Source: Bin16 sp965206315
Lineage (GTDB): Bacteria; Chloroflexota; Dehalococcoidia; Lucifugimonadales; Australimonadaceae
Reading direction: 5' to 3'
NCBI GenBank assembly: GCA_965206315.1
Contig: OZ242210.1
Coordinates: 2,805,800 to 2,869,799, forward strand
Length of the DNA stretch: 64,000 nt
Below the pieces are notes generated by a model. The model was not told the origin of the DNA. It saw nothing but the letters and a program-made list of their open reading frames with translations, and made no database searches. Both the position numbers and the translations under genes were made by a program. Positions within the stretch are counted from its first letter, which is position 1. The number at the start of each line of letters is the position of its first letter. Positions 48,886 through 56,183 of the stretch are shown piece by piece.

Positions 48886-50112
48886 ATGACGACCAACGCA
48901 CCACTGAACTTCGGCATCATCGGTCTGGGCGCAGGCGCGATGAACATGATTCCCGAACTGCGGGCGAACCCGAACGCGCGCATCGTGGCTGTCGCCGATC
49001 CCCGAGCGTCTGCCCGCGAGCGGTTCGAGCGCGACTTCGGCGGGAACGCCTACGACGACGCGGAGGGGCTGTGCGCCGACCCCGGCGTGGACGTGGTCTA
49101 CGTGATGACGCCGGACGAGATGCACGCCGCCCACACCATCATGGCCGCGGAGCGGGGCAAGCAGGTCATCCTCGACAAGCCGATGGGGCTGACGATCGAC
49201 GAGTGCGACGCCATCATCGAGGCGACGGAGCGCAACAGCACCCGCGTGCTCGTCGGCCACTCGCAGAGCCTCGACCTCCCGAACCTGAAGATGGCGGAGG
49301 TCGCCAACAGCGGCAGGCTCGGCAAAGTCGTGATGATGCACACGATGTTCTACAGCGACTGGATATACCGCCCACGTGCGAAGGAAGAGCTGATGCAGGA
49401 CCGCGGCGGCAGCATCGTGCGGCGCCAAGGCCCGATCCAGGTTGACATATCCCGCATGATCGGCGGCGGCAGGGTGCGCTCCGTCCGCGCCCGCACGAAC
49501 ATCGTCGACCCCGAACGTCCCATCGACGGCTCGTTCATGGCATTCCTCGACTTCGAGGACGGGCACACGGCCACCATCACCTACGACGGCTACGGCCACT
49601 TCAACAGCGCCGAGTTGACGTTCGGCTACACCCTCCAGGGGCAGCAGATGGACCCCGCCCTCCACGTCAACTCGCGGCGGCGCATCGCTGCCTTCGCTGA
49701 TGCCGACGCGGAGGAGGCATACAAGGAATCGACGCGCTACGGCGGCTCGCTCGAACGCTCCATCGAGCATCCCGTCTCGCCGGACCGGCGGCACGCATTC
49801 TTCGGCCTCACCCTCGTCTCGTGCGAGCACGGCGACATGCGCCAGACTCCCACCGGCCTCATCATCCATGGCGACGGCGGCAACGAGGAGGTCGATCTCC
49901 CGGCAGGCCCGGGCTACAACCGCCGTTACTGCTCGATCGAGGTCGACGAGATGTGCCGCGCCATACGCACCGACACCCCCGTCCGCATCCACGACGCATA
50001 CTGGGGCAAGGCGACGCAGGAGGTCGTCCTCGGCATCATCCAGTCCTCGGACGAGCGCCGCGAGGTCTTCATGCAGCACCAGGTCCCCTACACAGGCCAG
50101 GGTGTGGAGTAG
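48886..50112 (+). CDS. Gfo/Idh/MocA-family dehydrogenase (Pht4-like), copy 1
   Basis: 408 residues from the ATG at 48886, which has GGAGGTG. N-terminal Rossmann domain with I-I-G-L-G-A-G-A-M-N (11-20), A-V-A-D-P-R, and the family motif L-D-K-P-M (D97-K98-P99). The C-terminal alpha/beta domain follows, with V-R-A-R-T-N-I-V-D. Pht4 (4,5-dihydrodiol-phthalate dehydrogenase) belongs to this family, and several Rieske oxygenases are in the window, so it may rearomatise a cis-dihydrodiol. Sugar or inositol dehydrogenation is the alternative. A paralogue lies at 62212. Confidence 0.85.
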   Translation: MTTNAPLNFGIIGLGAGAMNMIPELRANPNARIVAVADPRASARERFERDFGGNAYDDAEGLCADPGVDVVYVMTPDEMHAAHTIMAAERGKQVILDKPMGLTIDECDAIIEATERNSTRVLVGHSQSLDLPNLKMAEVANSGRLGKVVMMHTMFYSDWIYRPRAKEELMQDRGGSIVRRQGPIQVDISRMIGGGRVRSVRARTNIVDPERPIDGSFMAFLDFEDGHTATITYDGYGHFNSAELTFGYTLQGQQMDPALHVNSRRRIAAFADADAEEAYKESTRYGGSLERSIEHPVSPDRRHAFFGLTLVSCEHGDMRQTPTGLIIHGDGGNEEVDLPAGPGYNRRYCSIEVDEMCRAIRTDTPVRIHDAYWGKATQEVVLGIIQSSDERREVFMQHQVPYTGQGVE

Positions 50113-50239
50113 CAGCAGAGCTGCCCGCAAGGCAGGCCGCCCTTCACCCGTTGCCATGGCGCGGGCTACTGACGGCACGCCGCCTGTGATAGGCTCACCG
50201 CGCCCCGTCATCGGGAGGCGCAACGGCGCAGGGGGACGC

Positions 50240-51328
50240 ATGAAAGCAGCCGTTCTGGTAGAAGCGAACGAACCGCTCAGGATCGAGGAGGTCGAGCTCG
50301 ACCCGCCGAAGGCGCACGAGGTGCGCGTCAATATCGCGGCGGCGGGCGTCTGCCGCAGCGACCTCCACTTCATGCGCGGCGAGGCCATCATCGCCAAACC
50401 CGCCGTGCTCGGTCACGAGGGCTCCGCCATCGTCCAGGAGGTCGGCGAAGGCGTAACGCGCGTCGCTCCGGGCGACCACGTCATCCTCTCCTTCGTGCCG
50501 TTCTGCGGACGCTGTCCCTCCTGCATCAGTGGACGGGCCAACCTCTGCGACACCCACCTCGCAACCGGCCCGCAGATGTTCGACGGCACGCGCCGCCTGC
50601 ACTGGAACGGGAACGACCTCGCGCACATGGGCAAGGTCGCGTGCTTCGCGGAGCAAGCCGTCGTGCCGGAGGCGGGCTGCATGAAGATAGACCCGGACTT
50701 CCCGCTCCCGGTTGCCGCGCTCATCGGCTGCAGCGTCACCACCGGCGTCGGCTCGGTGCTGTTCAGCGCCCAGGTTGAGCCGGGCAGCACCGTCGCGGTC
50801 ATCGGCTGCGGCGGTGTGGGGCTGAACGTCGTGCAGGGCGCACGCCTCGCCGGAGCGAAGCGCATCATCGCGGTCGACATCAACGACGCGGCGCTCGAGT
50901 TCGCCACGCGGTTCGGCGCGACGGACACCCTGAACCCCAAGGACGGCGACGCGCTGAAGGCGATACGGGATATGACCGGCGGAGGCGTGGACTACGCCTT
51001 CGAGGCGTTCGGCTCATCCGAGACGGCCACGATGACGTTCGACGCTGCGCGCAAGGGCGGCACCGCCGTCATCGTAGGGCTCGCGCCGGTGGGCGACTAC
51101 GCCAGCATCGACCCGGTGGCGCTCGTGCGCTACGAGAAGACGTTGAAGGGCGCCTACTACGGCTCGTCCCGGCCGGCCATCGACTTCTACCGCATGGTCG
51201 ACTTCTACGAGAGCGGCAAGATAGACGTGGACAACCTCATCACCCGCACCTACAGCCTCGACGAGATCAACGAGGCGTACGAGGAGCTGGACCGGGGCGT
51301 CGTGGGCCGCGGGGTCATCACGTTCTGA
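50240..51328 (+). CDS. zinc-dependent medium-chain alcohol dehydrogenase
   Basis: 362 residues. Catalytic zinc site G-V-C-R-S-D-L-H (C38) with L-G-H-E-G (H60-E61), structural zinc C-G-R-C-P-S-C...C (four Cys from about 90), and the Rossmann fold A-V-I-G-C-G-G-V-G-L-N-V-V with D after the second strand (A-V-D-I-N), pointing to NAD. It resembles the class III-like/benzyl-alcohol group of alcohol dehydrogenases. The stop codon overlaps the start of the coxS-like gene, so the three genes form one tightly coupled operon. Confidence 0.92.
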   Translation: MKAAVLVEANEPLRIEEVELDPPKAHEVRVNIAAAGVCRSDLHFMRGEAIIAKPAVLGHEGSAIVQEVGEGVTRVAPGDHVILSFVPFCGRCPSCISGRANLCDTHLATGPQMFDGTRRLHWNGNDLAHMGKVACFAEQAVVPEAGCMKIDPDFPLPVAALIGCSVTTGVGSVLFSAQVEPGSTVAVIGCGGVGLNVVQGARLAGAKRIIAVDINDAALEFATRFGATDTLNPKDGDALKAIRDMTGGGVDYAFEAFGSSETATMTFDAARKGGTAVIVGLAPVGDYASIDPVALVRYEKTLKGAYYGSSRPAIDFYRMVDFYESGKIDVDNLITRTYSLDEINEAYEELDRGVVGRGVITF

Positions 51329-51801
51329 TGCGAAAGGTAACGCTCACGGTCAACGGACGGCGGCGCACCGCGGAGGTCGAGGACCGCGACCTGCTCGTGG
51401 ACATGCTCCGCGAGAAGCTGCGCCTCACCGGGACGCACATCGGCTGCGACACGAGCCAGTGCGGCGCGTGCACCGTGCTGCTGAACGGCGCGGCGGTGAA
51501 GTCGTGTTCGCTGTTCGCGGCGCAGGCGGATGGCGCAAAGGTCACGACGATAGAGGGGCTTGCGAAGGGCGACACGCTTCATCCCATCCAGCAGGCGTTC
51601 CACGAGGAGCACGGTCTGCAGTGCGGCTTCTGCACGCCAGGGATGGTGATGCTGCTGCACGAGTTCCTGCGCCGCAACCCCGACCCGACGGAGCACGAGG
51701 TCCGCACTGCCCTGAGCGGCAACATGTGCCGCTGCACCGGCTACCAGAACATCGTCGCTTCCGCGCTTCATGCGGCGCGAACGATGCGGGGCGAGGGATG
51801 A
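51328..51801 (+). CDS. coxS: 2Fe-2S small subunit of molybdenum hydroxylase (CoxS type)
   Basis: 157 residues. The plant-type ferredoxin cluster is G-C-D-T-S-Q-C-G-A-C with a further Cys (K-S-C-S-L). The second cluster is Q-C-G-F-C-T-P-G and M-C-R-C-T-G-Y-Q-N-I. All eight Cys are present. The subunit relays electrons in CO dehydrogenase, nicotinate/4-hydroxybenzoyl-CoA and related aldehyde/xanthine oxidoreductases. Its gene overlaps those before and after it. Confidence 0.92.
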   Translation: MRKVTLTVNGRRRTAEVEDRDLLVDMLREKLRLTGTHIGCDTSQCGACTVLLNGAAVKSCSLFAAQADGAKVTTIEGLAKGDTLHPIQQAFHEEHGLQCGFCTPGMVMLLHEFLRRNPDPTEHEVRTALSGNMCRCTGYQNIVASALHAARTMRGEG

Positions 51802-52670
51802 TCCCCGCGGCATTCACCTACCACGCGCCCCGGACGCTCCGCGACGCGGTGCGCCTGCTGCGCGCCCACGAGGGCGACGCCCGCGTCGTCTCCGGCGGCA
51901 TGAGCCTCATCCCCGCGATGAAGCTGCGGCTGGTGCAGCCCGAGCACCTGATCGACATCGGAAGGCTCAGCGAGCTCGACTACATCCGGCGCACCGAGGA
52001 CGGCGGGGTAGCTATCGGCGCGGGCGCAACGTACCGCAGCATCGAGGGGTCGCGGGCCGTCGCGGCGGTTGCGCCGATGCTCGTCGAGACGGTACGCCAG
52101 GTGGGCGACATCCAGGTGCGGAACCGGGGCACGCTGTGCGGCAGCGCCGCGCACGCCGACCCCGCGGCCGATGCCCCAGCCGCGCTCCTCGCGCTCGACG
52201 CTACGCTCCACACCACAGGTGGCCCGAGCCGCCGCTCGATACAGGCGCGCCGCTTCTTCGTGGACGCCTACGAGACTGTACTCGGGCCGACCGAGGTACT
52301 GACGGAGATACGCATCCCGAAGCAGCCTGCGCGCACGGGCTCGACGTACCTGAAGTTCGCGAACAAGGCGTCGCGGTTCGCCATCGTGGGCGTTGCGGCG
52401 GCCGTTACGGTTGACCGGAAGGGCGTCTGCACGCGGGCGCGCATCGCGGTGACGGGCGCGGGGCCGTGCGCGGTGCGCGCCACCGCGAGTGAGCGCTATC
52501 TCGAAGGACGGCAGGTTTCGCCGGAGACAATCGGAGCAGCGGCGGCGCGGGCGTCACGCGGCATGGAGTTCATCGAGGACGTCCACGGCTCCGAGGAGTA
52601 CCGCGAGCACCTCACGGGCGTCATCACGCAGCGAGCGCTGACAGAAGCCGCGCGGCGCGCGGGCGTATAG
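51798..52670 (+). CDS. coxM: FAD-binding medium subunit of molybdenum hydroxylase (CoxM type)
   Basis: 290 residues. FAD-binding V-S-G-G-M-S-L-I-P-A-M-K (32-43) and Q-V-R-N-R-G-T-L-C-G-S-A-A-H-A-D-P-A-A-D, then the CO_deh_flav C-terminal domain (V-A-A-A-V-T-V). The start overlaps the coxS stop by 4 bases. The Mo-containing large subunit gene that normally accompanies it (about 780 residues) is absent: the next gene is on the other strand. The medium subunit passes electrons from the Fe-S clusters to an acceptor. Confidence 0.9.
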   Translation: MIPAAFTYHAPRTLRDAVRLLRAHEGDARVVSGGMSLIPAMKLRLVQPEHLIDIGRLSELDYIRRTEDGGVAIGAGATYRSIEGSRAVAAVAPMLVETVRQVGDIQVRNRGTLCGSAAHADPAADAPAALLALDATLHTTGGPSRRSIQARRFFVDAYETVLGPTEVLTEIRIPKQPARTGSTYLKFANKASRFAIVGVAAAVTVDRKGVCTRARIAVTGAGPCAVRATASERYLEGRQVSPETIGAAAARASRGMEFIEDVHGSEEYREHLTGVITQRALTEAARRAGV

Positions 52671-52683
52671 GCCCCGGACTCCC

Positions 52684-53289
52684 CTACCCCAGGTTGCCCC
52701 ACTTGTCCCAGTGCGTGACCTCCGACGCGGGGCGGCGTGTTGTCGGGCCGTAGCGGTGGCCGTCCTGCGGCCAGCCGAGCGGGATCATCGCCGCGGTAAC
52801 GAAATCGTCCGGCAGGCCGATGGCCTCGCGTATCTGCGGCTCGAAGCCCCGGCGGACGCGGGTCGTGAGCACGCTGCCGAGCCCGTAGGCCCGCGCCGCC
52901 AGCAGCATGTTCTGCACCGCAGGGTAGATGGAGGCGCCGTTGTGGATGTCCGTGCCCGGATGGCGCGTGACGGCGAGTATCCAGACCGGCACGTCCATGA
53001 CGTGCTGTGCGAGGTAGTCAGCCGAGTCGGCGGCGCGCTGCTCGGATGCAGTCGCCGCCTCGCCGTGGTTGGGTCGCGCGGTCGCGGGGTAGTGCTCCGC
53101 GACGATGCGCTTGGTGGCCTCGTCCTTGATGACGACGAACCCCCACTGCTGGGAGTTGCCGCCGTTGGGCGCGCGTATGCCCGCCTCGATGACCTTCCTC
53201 ACGAGGTCGTCCGGCACGGGGTCGGTCTTCAGGTAGCGCAGCGCCCGCTGCGTGTACATCGCTTCGAACAGTCCTATGTCCTCGCTCAT
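52684..53289 (-). CDS. nitroreductase-family protein
   Basis: 201 residues from the ATG at 53289 after GAGGAG. Y-T-Q-R-A-L-R-Y-L (FMN contact) opens the fold; I-R-A-P-N-G-G-N-S-Q-Q-W-G-F-V-V-I is the signature. L-L-A-A-R-A-Y-G-L-G-S-V-L-T-T and I-P-L-G-W-P follow near the end. Family members use FMN and NAD(P)H to reduce nitro groups, enones or other acceptors. Convergent with coxM. It follows a small gene by 16 bp and is probably co-transcribed with it. Confidence 0.9.
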   Translation of the reverse strand: MSEDIGLFEAMYTQRALRYLKTDPVPDDLVRKVIEAGIRAPNGGNSQQWGFVVIKDEATKRIVAEHYPATARPNHGEAATASEQRAADSADYLAQHVMDVPVWILAVTRHPGTDIHNGASIYPAVQNMLLAARAYGLGSVLTTRVRRGFEPQIREAIGLPDDFVTAAMIPLGWPQDGHRYGPTTRRPASEVTHWDKWGNLG

Positions 53290-53305
53290 CGCCACTCCTC
53301 GTTTC

Positions 53306-53524
53306 TCAAAGGTCAAAGATGGGCATTATCTCCCAATGCGTCCATACGCCTGTATCGGTGTTGCACGGAGGCGGAGGGTTGCGGCGAGCGTACTCCTGCG
53401 CTTCTTTCTGAGTCCCATAGGACTCGAGCCACAGCTCCCTTCCGTGCCTCTCGCACGAGGCTATCAACTGATACCTGCTGGGCTCGCCCAACTCTGCGGC
53501 CATGTTCCACCTGCTGTGCAGCAT
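53306..53524 (-). CDS. small hypothetical protein
   Basis: 72 residues from the ATG at 53524 (65 from the ATG at 53503). The sequence R-Y-Q-L-I-A-S-C-E-R-H-G-R-E-L-W-L-E-S-Y is followed by T-Q-K-E-A-Q-E-Y-A-R-R-N, then a Cys and W-T-H-W-E-I. This beta-strand-then-helix layout looks protein-like, but I know no family for it. It lies directly before the nitroreductase gene on the same strand and diverges from Rieske oxygenase 6. Confidence 0.5.
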   Translation of the reverse strand: MLHSRWNMAAELGEPSRYQLIASCERHGRELWLESYGTQKEAQEYARRNPPPPCNTDTGVWTHWEIMPIFDL

Positions 53525-53590
53525 TCTATACAGTCCCGTAAACTTACCATCGCGAAGTCCATCCCCGATACCGAACCGCGGAGGAACTCG

Positions 53591-54823
53591 ATGCTGACCA
53601 GCGACATGAACGACCGGCTGACGCAGGTGGGGCCTGGCACGCCGATGGGCGAGCTGATGCGCCGCTACTGGCATCCCATCGCCGCGAGCCTCGAACTGAC
53701 CGAGGAGAACCCCACGAAGGAGATACGTCTCCTTGGCGAGGACCTCGTCCTCTACCGCGACGCCAGCGGCAAGGTCGGCTGCATCGAGCCGTCCTGCGCG
53801 CACCGCAAGGCGAACCTCTCCTACGGCATCCCGGAGGAGAACGGGATCAGGTGCGCCTACCACGGCTGGATATTCAACGAGACCGGGCAGTGCATGGACC
53901 AGCCGTCGGAGCCGGAGGGCTCCAAGTTCAAGGAGAAGGTGCGCATCAAGGCGTACCCCGTGGAGGAGAAGGGCGGCGTCATCCACGTCTACATGGGGCC
54001 TGATCCCGTGCCGGTGCTCCCGAACTGGGACCTCTACCAGTGGGAGGGCGTGGAACGCTCCACGTACTCGGTGATGCTTCCGTGCAACTGGCTGCAGTGC
54101 CACGAGAATTCACTGGACCCGGTGCACTTCCAGTGGCTGCACCGCTACTACGGGATGTGGCGAGCATCCAAGATCATGGGCGAGGAGCGGCGCGACGAGT
54201 TCGACCGCATCTCCGCTGCGCGCGGCAAGGCCCACGTGAAGATCGGGTTCGACCGGTTCGAGTACGGCATCATCAAGCGCCGGATGCTCGAGGGCGAGGA
54301 CGAGCAGAGCGAGTGGTGGCGCATCGGCCACCCCATCCTGTTCCCGTACACGCTGCGCGTCGGCCAGGGCACATGGTTCGAGTTTCAGCACCGGGTGCCG
54401 GTCGACGACACGCACACGCTGCACTTCGGCTACACGATCCGCACGCCGGAGCCCGGCGAGGTCATCGCGCCCACGCCGATGACGCACGAGGACCGGCCCG
54501 CGTTCTTCGACAACGGCCGCATCAAGGACGACTGGGTCGTGGGGCAGGACCAGCTCGCGTGGATCATCCAGGGCCCGCGCATGGACCGGAGCACCGAGGC
54601 GCTCGGCATCACGGACATCGGCCTCATCATGTTCCGCAACCTGCTGAACGAGCAGATCAAGGTGGTGGAGGACGGCGGCGACCCGGTCAACGTCCACCGG
54701 GCGCAGCGGGACATCATCGAGCTGCCGACGGAGTACGCGTGGTTCCCCGGCTACGACCGCACCGGCGGCCCCTTCGCCGACCTGCAGCCGCAGCCGGTGG
54801 AGCTGGAGCGGAGTTTGCAGTAA
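53591..54823 (+). CDS. Rieske oxygenase alpha subunit (paralogue 6)
   Basis: 410 residues. Rieske ligands C69-A-H71 and C88-A-Y-H91 within S-C-A-H-R-K-A-N-L-S-Y-G and I-R-C-A-Y-H-G-W; catalytic E-N-S-L-D-P-V-H-F-Q-W-L-H. Q-C-M-D-Q-P-S-E-P-E-G-S-K-F-K and the C-terminal P-G-Y-D-R-T-G-G-P-F-A-D are shared closely with paralogue 7 at 60860, so these two form their own branch. The ATG at 53591 lies after GAGGAAC. Substrate unknown. Confidence 0.92.
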   Translation: MLTSDMNDRLTQVGPGTPMGELMRRYWHPIAASLELTEENPTKEIRLLGEDLVLYRDASGKVGCIEPSCAHRKANLSYGIPEENGIRCAYHGWIFNETGQCMDQPSEPEGSKFKEKVRIKAYPVEEKGGVIHVYMGPDPVPVLPNWDLYQWEGVERSTYSVMLPCNWLQCHENSLDPVHFQWLHRYYGMWRASKIMGEERRDEFDRISAARGKAHVKIGFDRFEYGIIKRRMLEGEDEQSEWWRIGHPILFPYTLRVGQGTWFEFQHRVPVDDTHTLHFGYTIRTPEPGEVIAPTPMTHEDRPAFFDNGRIKDDWVVGQDQLAWIIQGPRMDRSTEALGITDIGLIMFRNLLNEQIKVVEDGGDPVNVHRAQRDIIELPTEYAWFPGYDRTGGPFADLQPQPVELERSLQ

Positions 54824-54885
54824 GGGGACGCTCACCCCTTCTCATTCACCCCCATCCCCGCATCAAGCACGGGGCAAGCTCTAAC

Positions 54886-54980
54886 CTTCCCCCATCAAGG
54901 GGGAAGGGACCTGAGAGGATGCTGCGCGCTAAAGCGCGGGCTCCGCTCAGCATGACAGATTCGTTCAGCATGACAGGGAG
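54886..54980. repeat. two dispersed repeats in tandem
   Basis: CCCCCATCAAGGGGG (54886-54907 region) is the relative of the copy at 25381. From 54917 follows GAGGATGCTGCGCGCTAAAG and its GCGCGGGCTCCGCTCAGCATG tail, the inverted relative of 3516-3571, then a partial second CAGCATGACAG. They separate oxygenase 6 from the accessory region. Confidence 0.75.
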
Positions 54981-55361
54981 CTACTGGTCGGCCCCTCCGC
55001 CGAAGGTGCGGCGGGGTTTCAGGAGAAGTTGGCGAGCAGGGCAGGTGCAGGTCTCGCCGTAGAGGCCGATGAGCCTGGACTCCGCGTAGCCGTGGACGAT
55101 GGCCATAACGATGCGGTTGGGGTCAGGGACATGGGCAGCCCTGGCGCAGCGTTTGAGGTAGGCGTCGATGGGCGCGACAGTGAGCACGGGGACGGCAACC
55201 CGCCCGGCAGCCTCGATGAGATCGAAGGTGTCCGGCGGGGGCTCGCCCCGATCGAGAGCGTCGTACCAACGGCCGGCGAATTCCTCGGCGACGGGGTACA
55301 AGACGGCCTGAGCGCGGAGGCAGGCGAGCCGGCGTTCGAGGGCATTGAGGCGACCGGTCAC
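54981..55361 (-). CDS. hypothetical protein paired with HTH gene
   Basis: 126 residues, helical, with a Cys pair near the C-terminus (E-T-C-T-C-P-A-R). L-R-A-Q-A-V-L-Y-P-V-A-E-E-F-A-G-R-W and I-D-A-Y-L-K-R-C-A-R-A-A-H-V are distinctive. No family recognised. Its start overlaps by 4 bases the stop of the terminase-small-subunit-like gene, so it is expressed with that gene; it may be its working partner. Confidence 0.5.
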   Translation of the reverse strand: MTGRLNALERRLACLRAQAVLYPVAEEFAGRWYDALDRGEPPPDTFDLIEAAGRVAVPVLTVAPIDAYLKRCARAAHVPDPNRIVMAIVHGYAESRLIGLYGETCTCPARQLLLKPRRTFGGGADQ

Positions 55362-55804
55362 CTGGCACCTCCCTGGCTCTTCAGCATGCTGAAGGCGTAG
55401 TCCATGACGTCCATGCGGTTGCGAACCTCGGCGATCTCCTTGATCTTGAGGGAGTTCTGGAGGGCGATGCGGACAGCGGCGTTCCTGACGCGGGGGTCGG
55501 GATTCTCCAAGAGGTCGGCGAGGGCGATGACGCCCTTGAGGGCGAGCCCGTTGATCTCGGCGAACGCGAGGTCGGCGACACGGCGGCGGGCCTCTTCGAC
55601 CTCGGTGCGGAAGTCGGGGTCGTGCATCCAGCGGGTGAGCGTGGCGCGCGCGATGCGTGCGTCCCGAGCAGCCTGGCGCATGGAAGGGGCGGAGACGATG
55701 TAGGGAATCGCGAGCATCTGCCTGGGGGTGAGGCGGGCCGGCGGGAGCGGCGGGGGGCCGCCGTAGGCGGTCTCTTCAGTTGTAGTGGCATCATCCGGCA
55801 TCAT
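55358..55804 (-). CDS. HTH protein resembling phage terminase small subunit (phBC6A51-like)
   Basis: 148 residues from an ATG 7 nt after GGAG. R-L-T-P-R-Q-M-L-A-I-P-Y-I and S-M-R-Q-A-A-R-D-A-R-I-A-R-A-T-L-T-R-W-M form the N-terminal HTH. D-P-D-F-R-T-E-V-E-E-A-R-R-R and a long helical tail (A-L-K-G-V-I-A-L-A-D-L-L) follow, as in small terminase subunits and related DNA-binding proteins. No large terminase or other phage gene is near, so it is more likely a chromosomal DNA-binding protein derived from that family. A 10-bp-periodic repeat array lies 67 bp upstream of its start. Confidence 0.6.
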   Translation of the reverse strand: MMPDDATTTEETAYGGPPPLPPARLTPRQMLAIPYIVSAPSMRQAARDARIARATLTRWMHDPDFRTEVEEARRRVADLAFAEINGLALKGVIALADLLENPDPRVRNAAVRIALQNSLKIKEIAEVRNRMDVMDYAFSMLKSQGGAR

Positions 55805-55870
55805 TTGGCTCCATCCTCTCGTGTATTCCGGCGCTCCCGTGGCCTCGCGGTGGGGCATTTCAGGGCCAGT

Positions 55871-55910
55871 TTGAGCGTGAACGAGGCCGGAATGAGGCCA
55901 AATGAGGCCA
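55871..55910. repeat. 10-bp-periodic AATGAGGCCA array
   Basis: AATGAGGCCA occurs twice in direct tandem (55891 and 55901). It is preceded by the variants ACGAGGCCGG at 55881 and TTGAGCGTGA at 55871. GAG recurs at 55873, 55883, 55894 and 55904. Confidence 0.75.
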
Positions 55911-56039
55911 GGCTCCCCGCCGTCCACACAGCCCGCGCCGCGGCTCGCCGCGCCGGTCGAGAACCATCGTAGGGAGGGGCGCGGCGTCGGCGCAACGGGC
56001 GCGTGTCACAGATGTGACGGAGGAGAGGGGGGCAACCCC

Positions 56040-56068
56040 TTGTCCATCAAGAGGTAATATGGTATAGA
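56040..56068 (+). promoter_or_regulatory. sigma-70-like promoter of GmrSD-like gene
   Basis: TTGTCC at 56040-56045 and TATAGA at 56063-56068 with a 17-nt spacer, about 115 bp ahead of the start codon. Confidence 0.5.
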
Positions 56069-56183
56069 GTCCCTTGCCCATACACCTTCACACTTCCCGC
56101 CTCTCGCCAGTAAGAGAGGTCGTATGCGCGGGAAGGGCAACCCAACAAATGAACCGGTTTCCATAAGGTGAATTCCTCACGAC

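Larger units (their letters stand above)
55805..56183. other. intergenic region between HTH pair and GmrSD-like gene
   Basis: About 380 bp without a gene. It contains the AATGAGGCCA array close to the HTH gene and the GmrSD promoter in its right half. Composition changes within it: GC-rich to about 56030, then AT-rich, marking the edge of the low-GC gene. Confidence 0.6.

Noticed and set aside
55358..55804. Prophage called from the terminase-like HTH protein
   Set aside because: No large terminase, portal, capsid, integrase or lysis gene is nearby.
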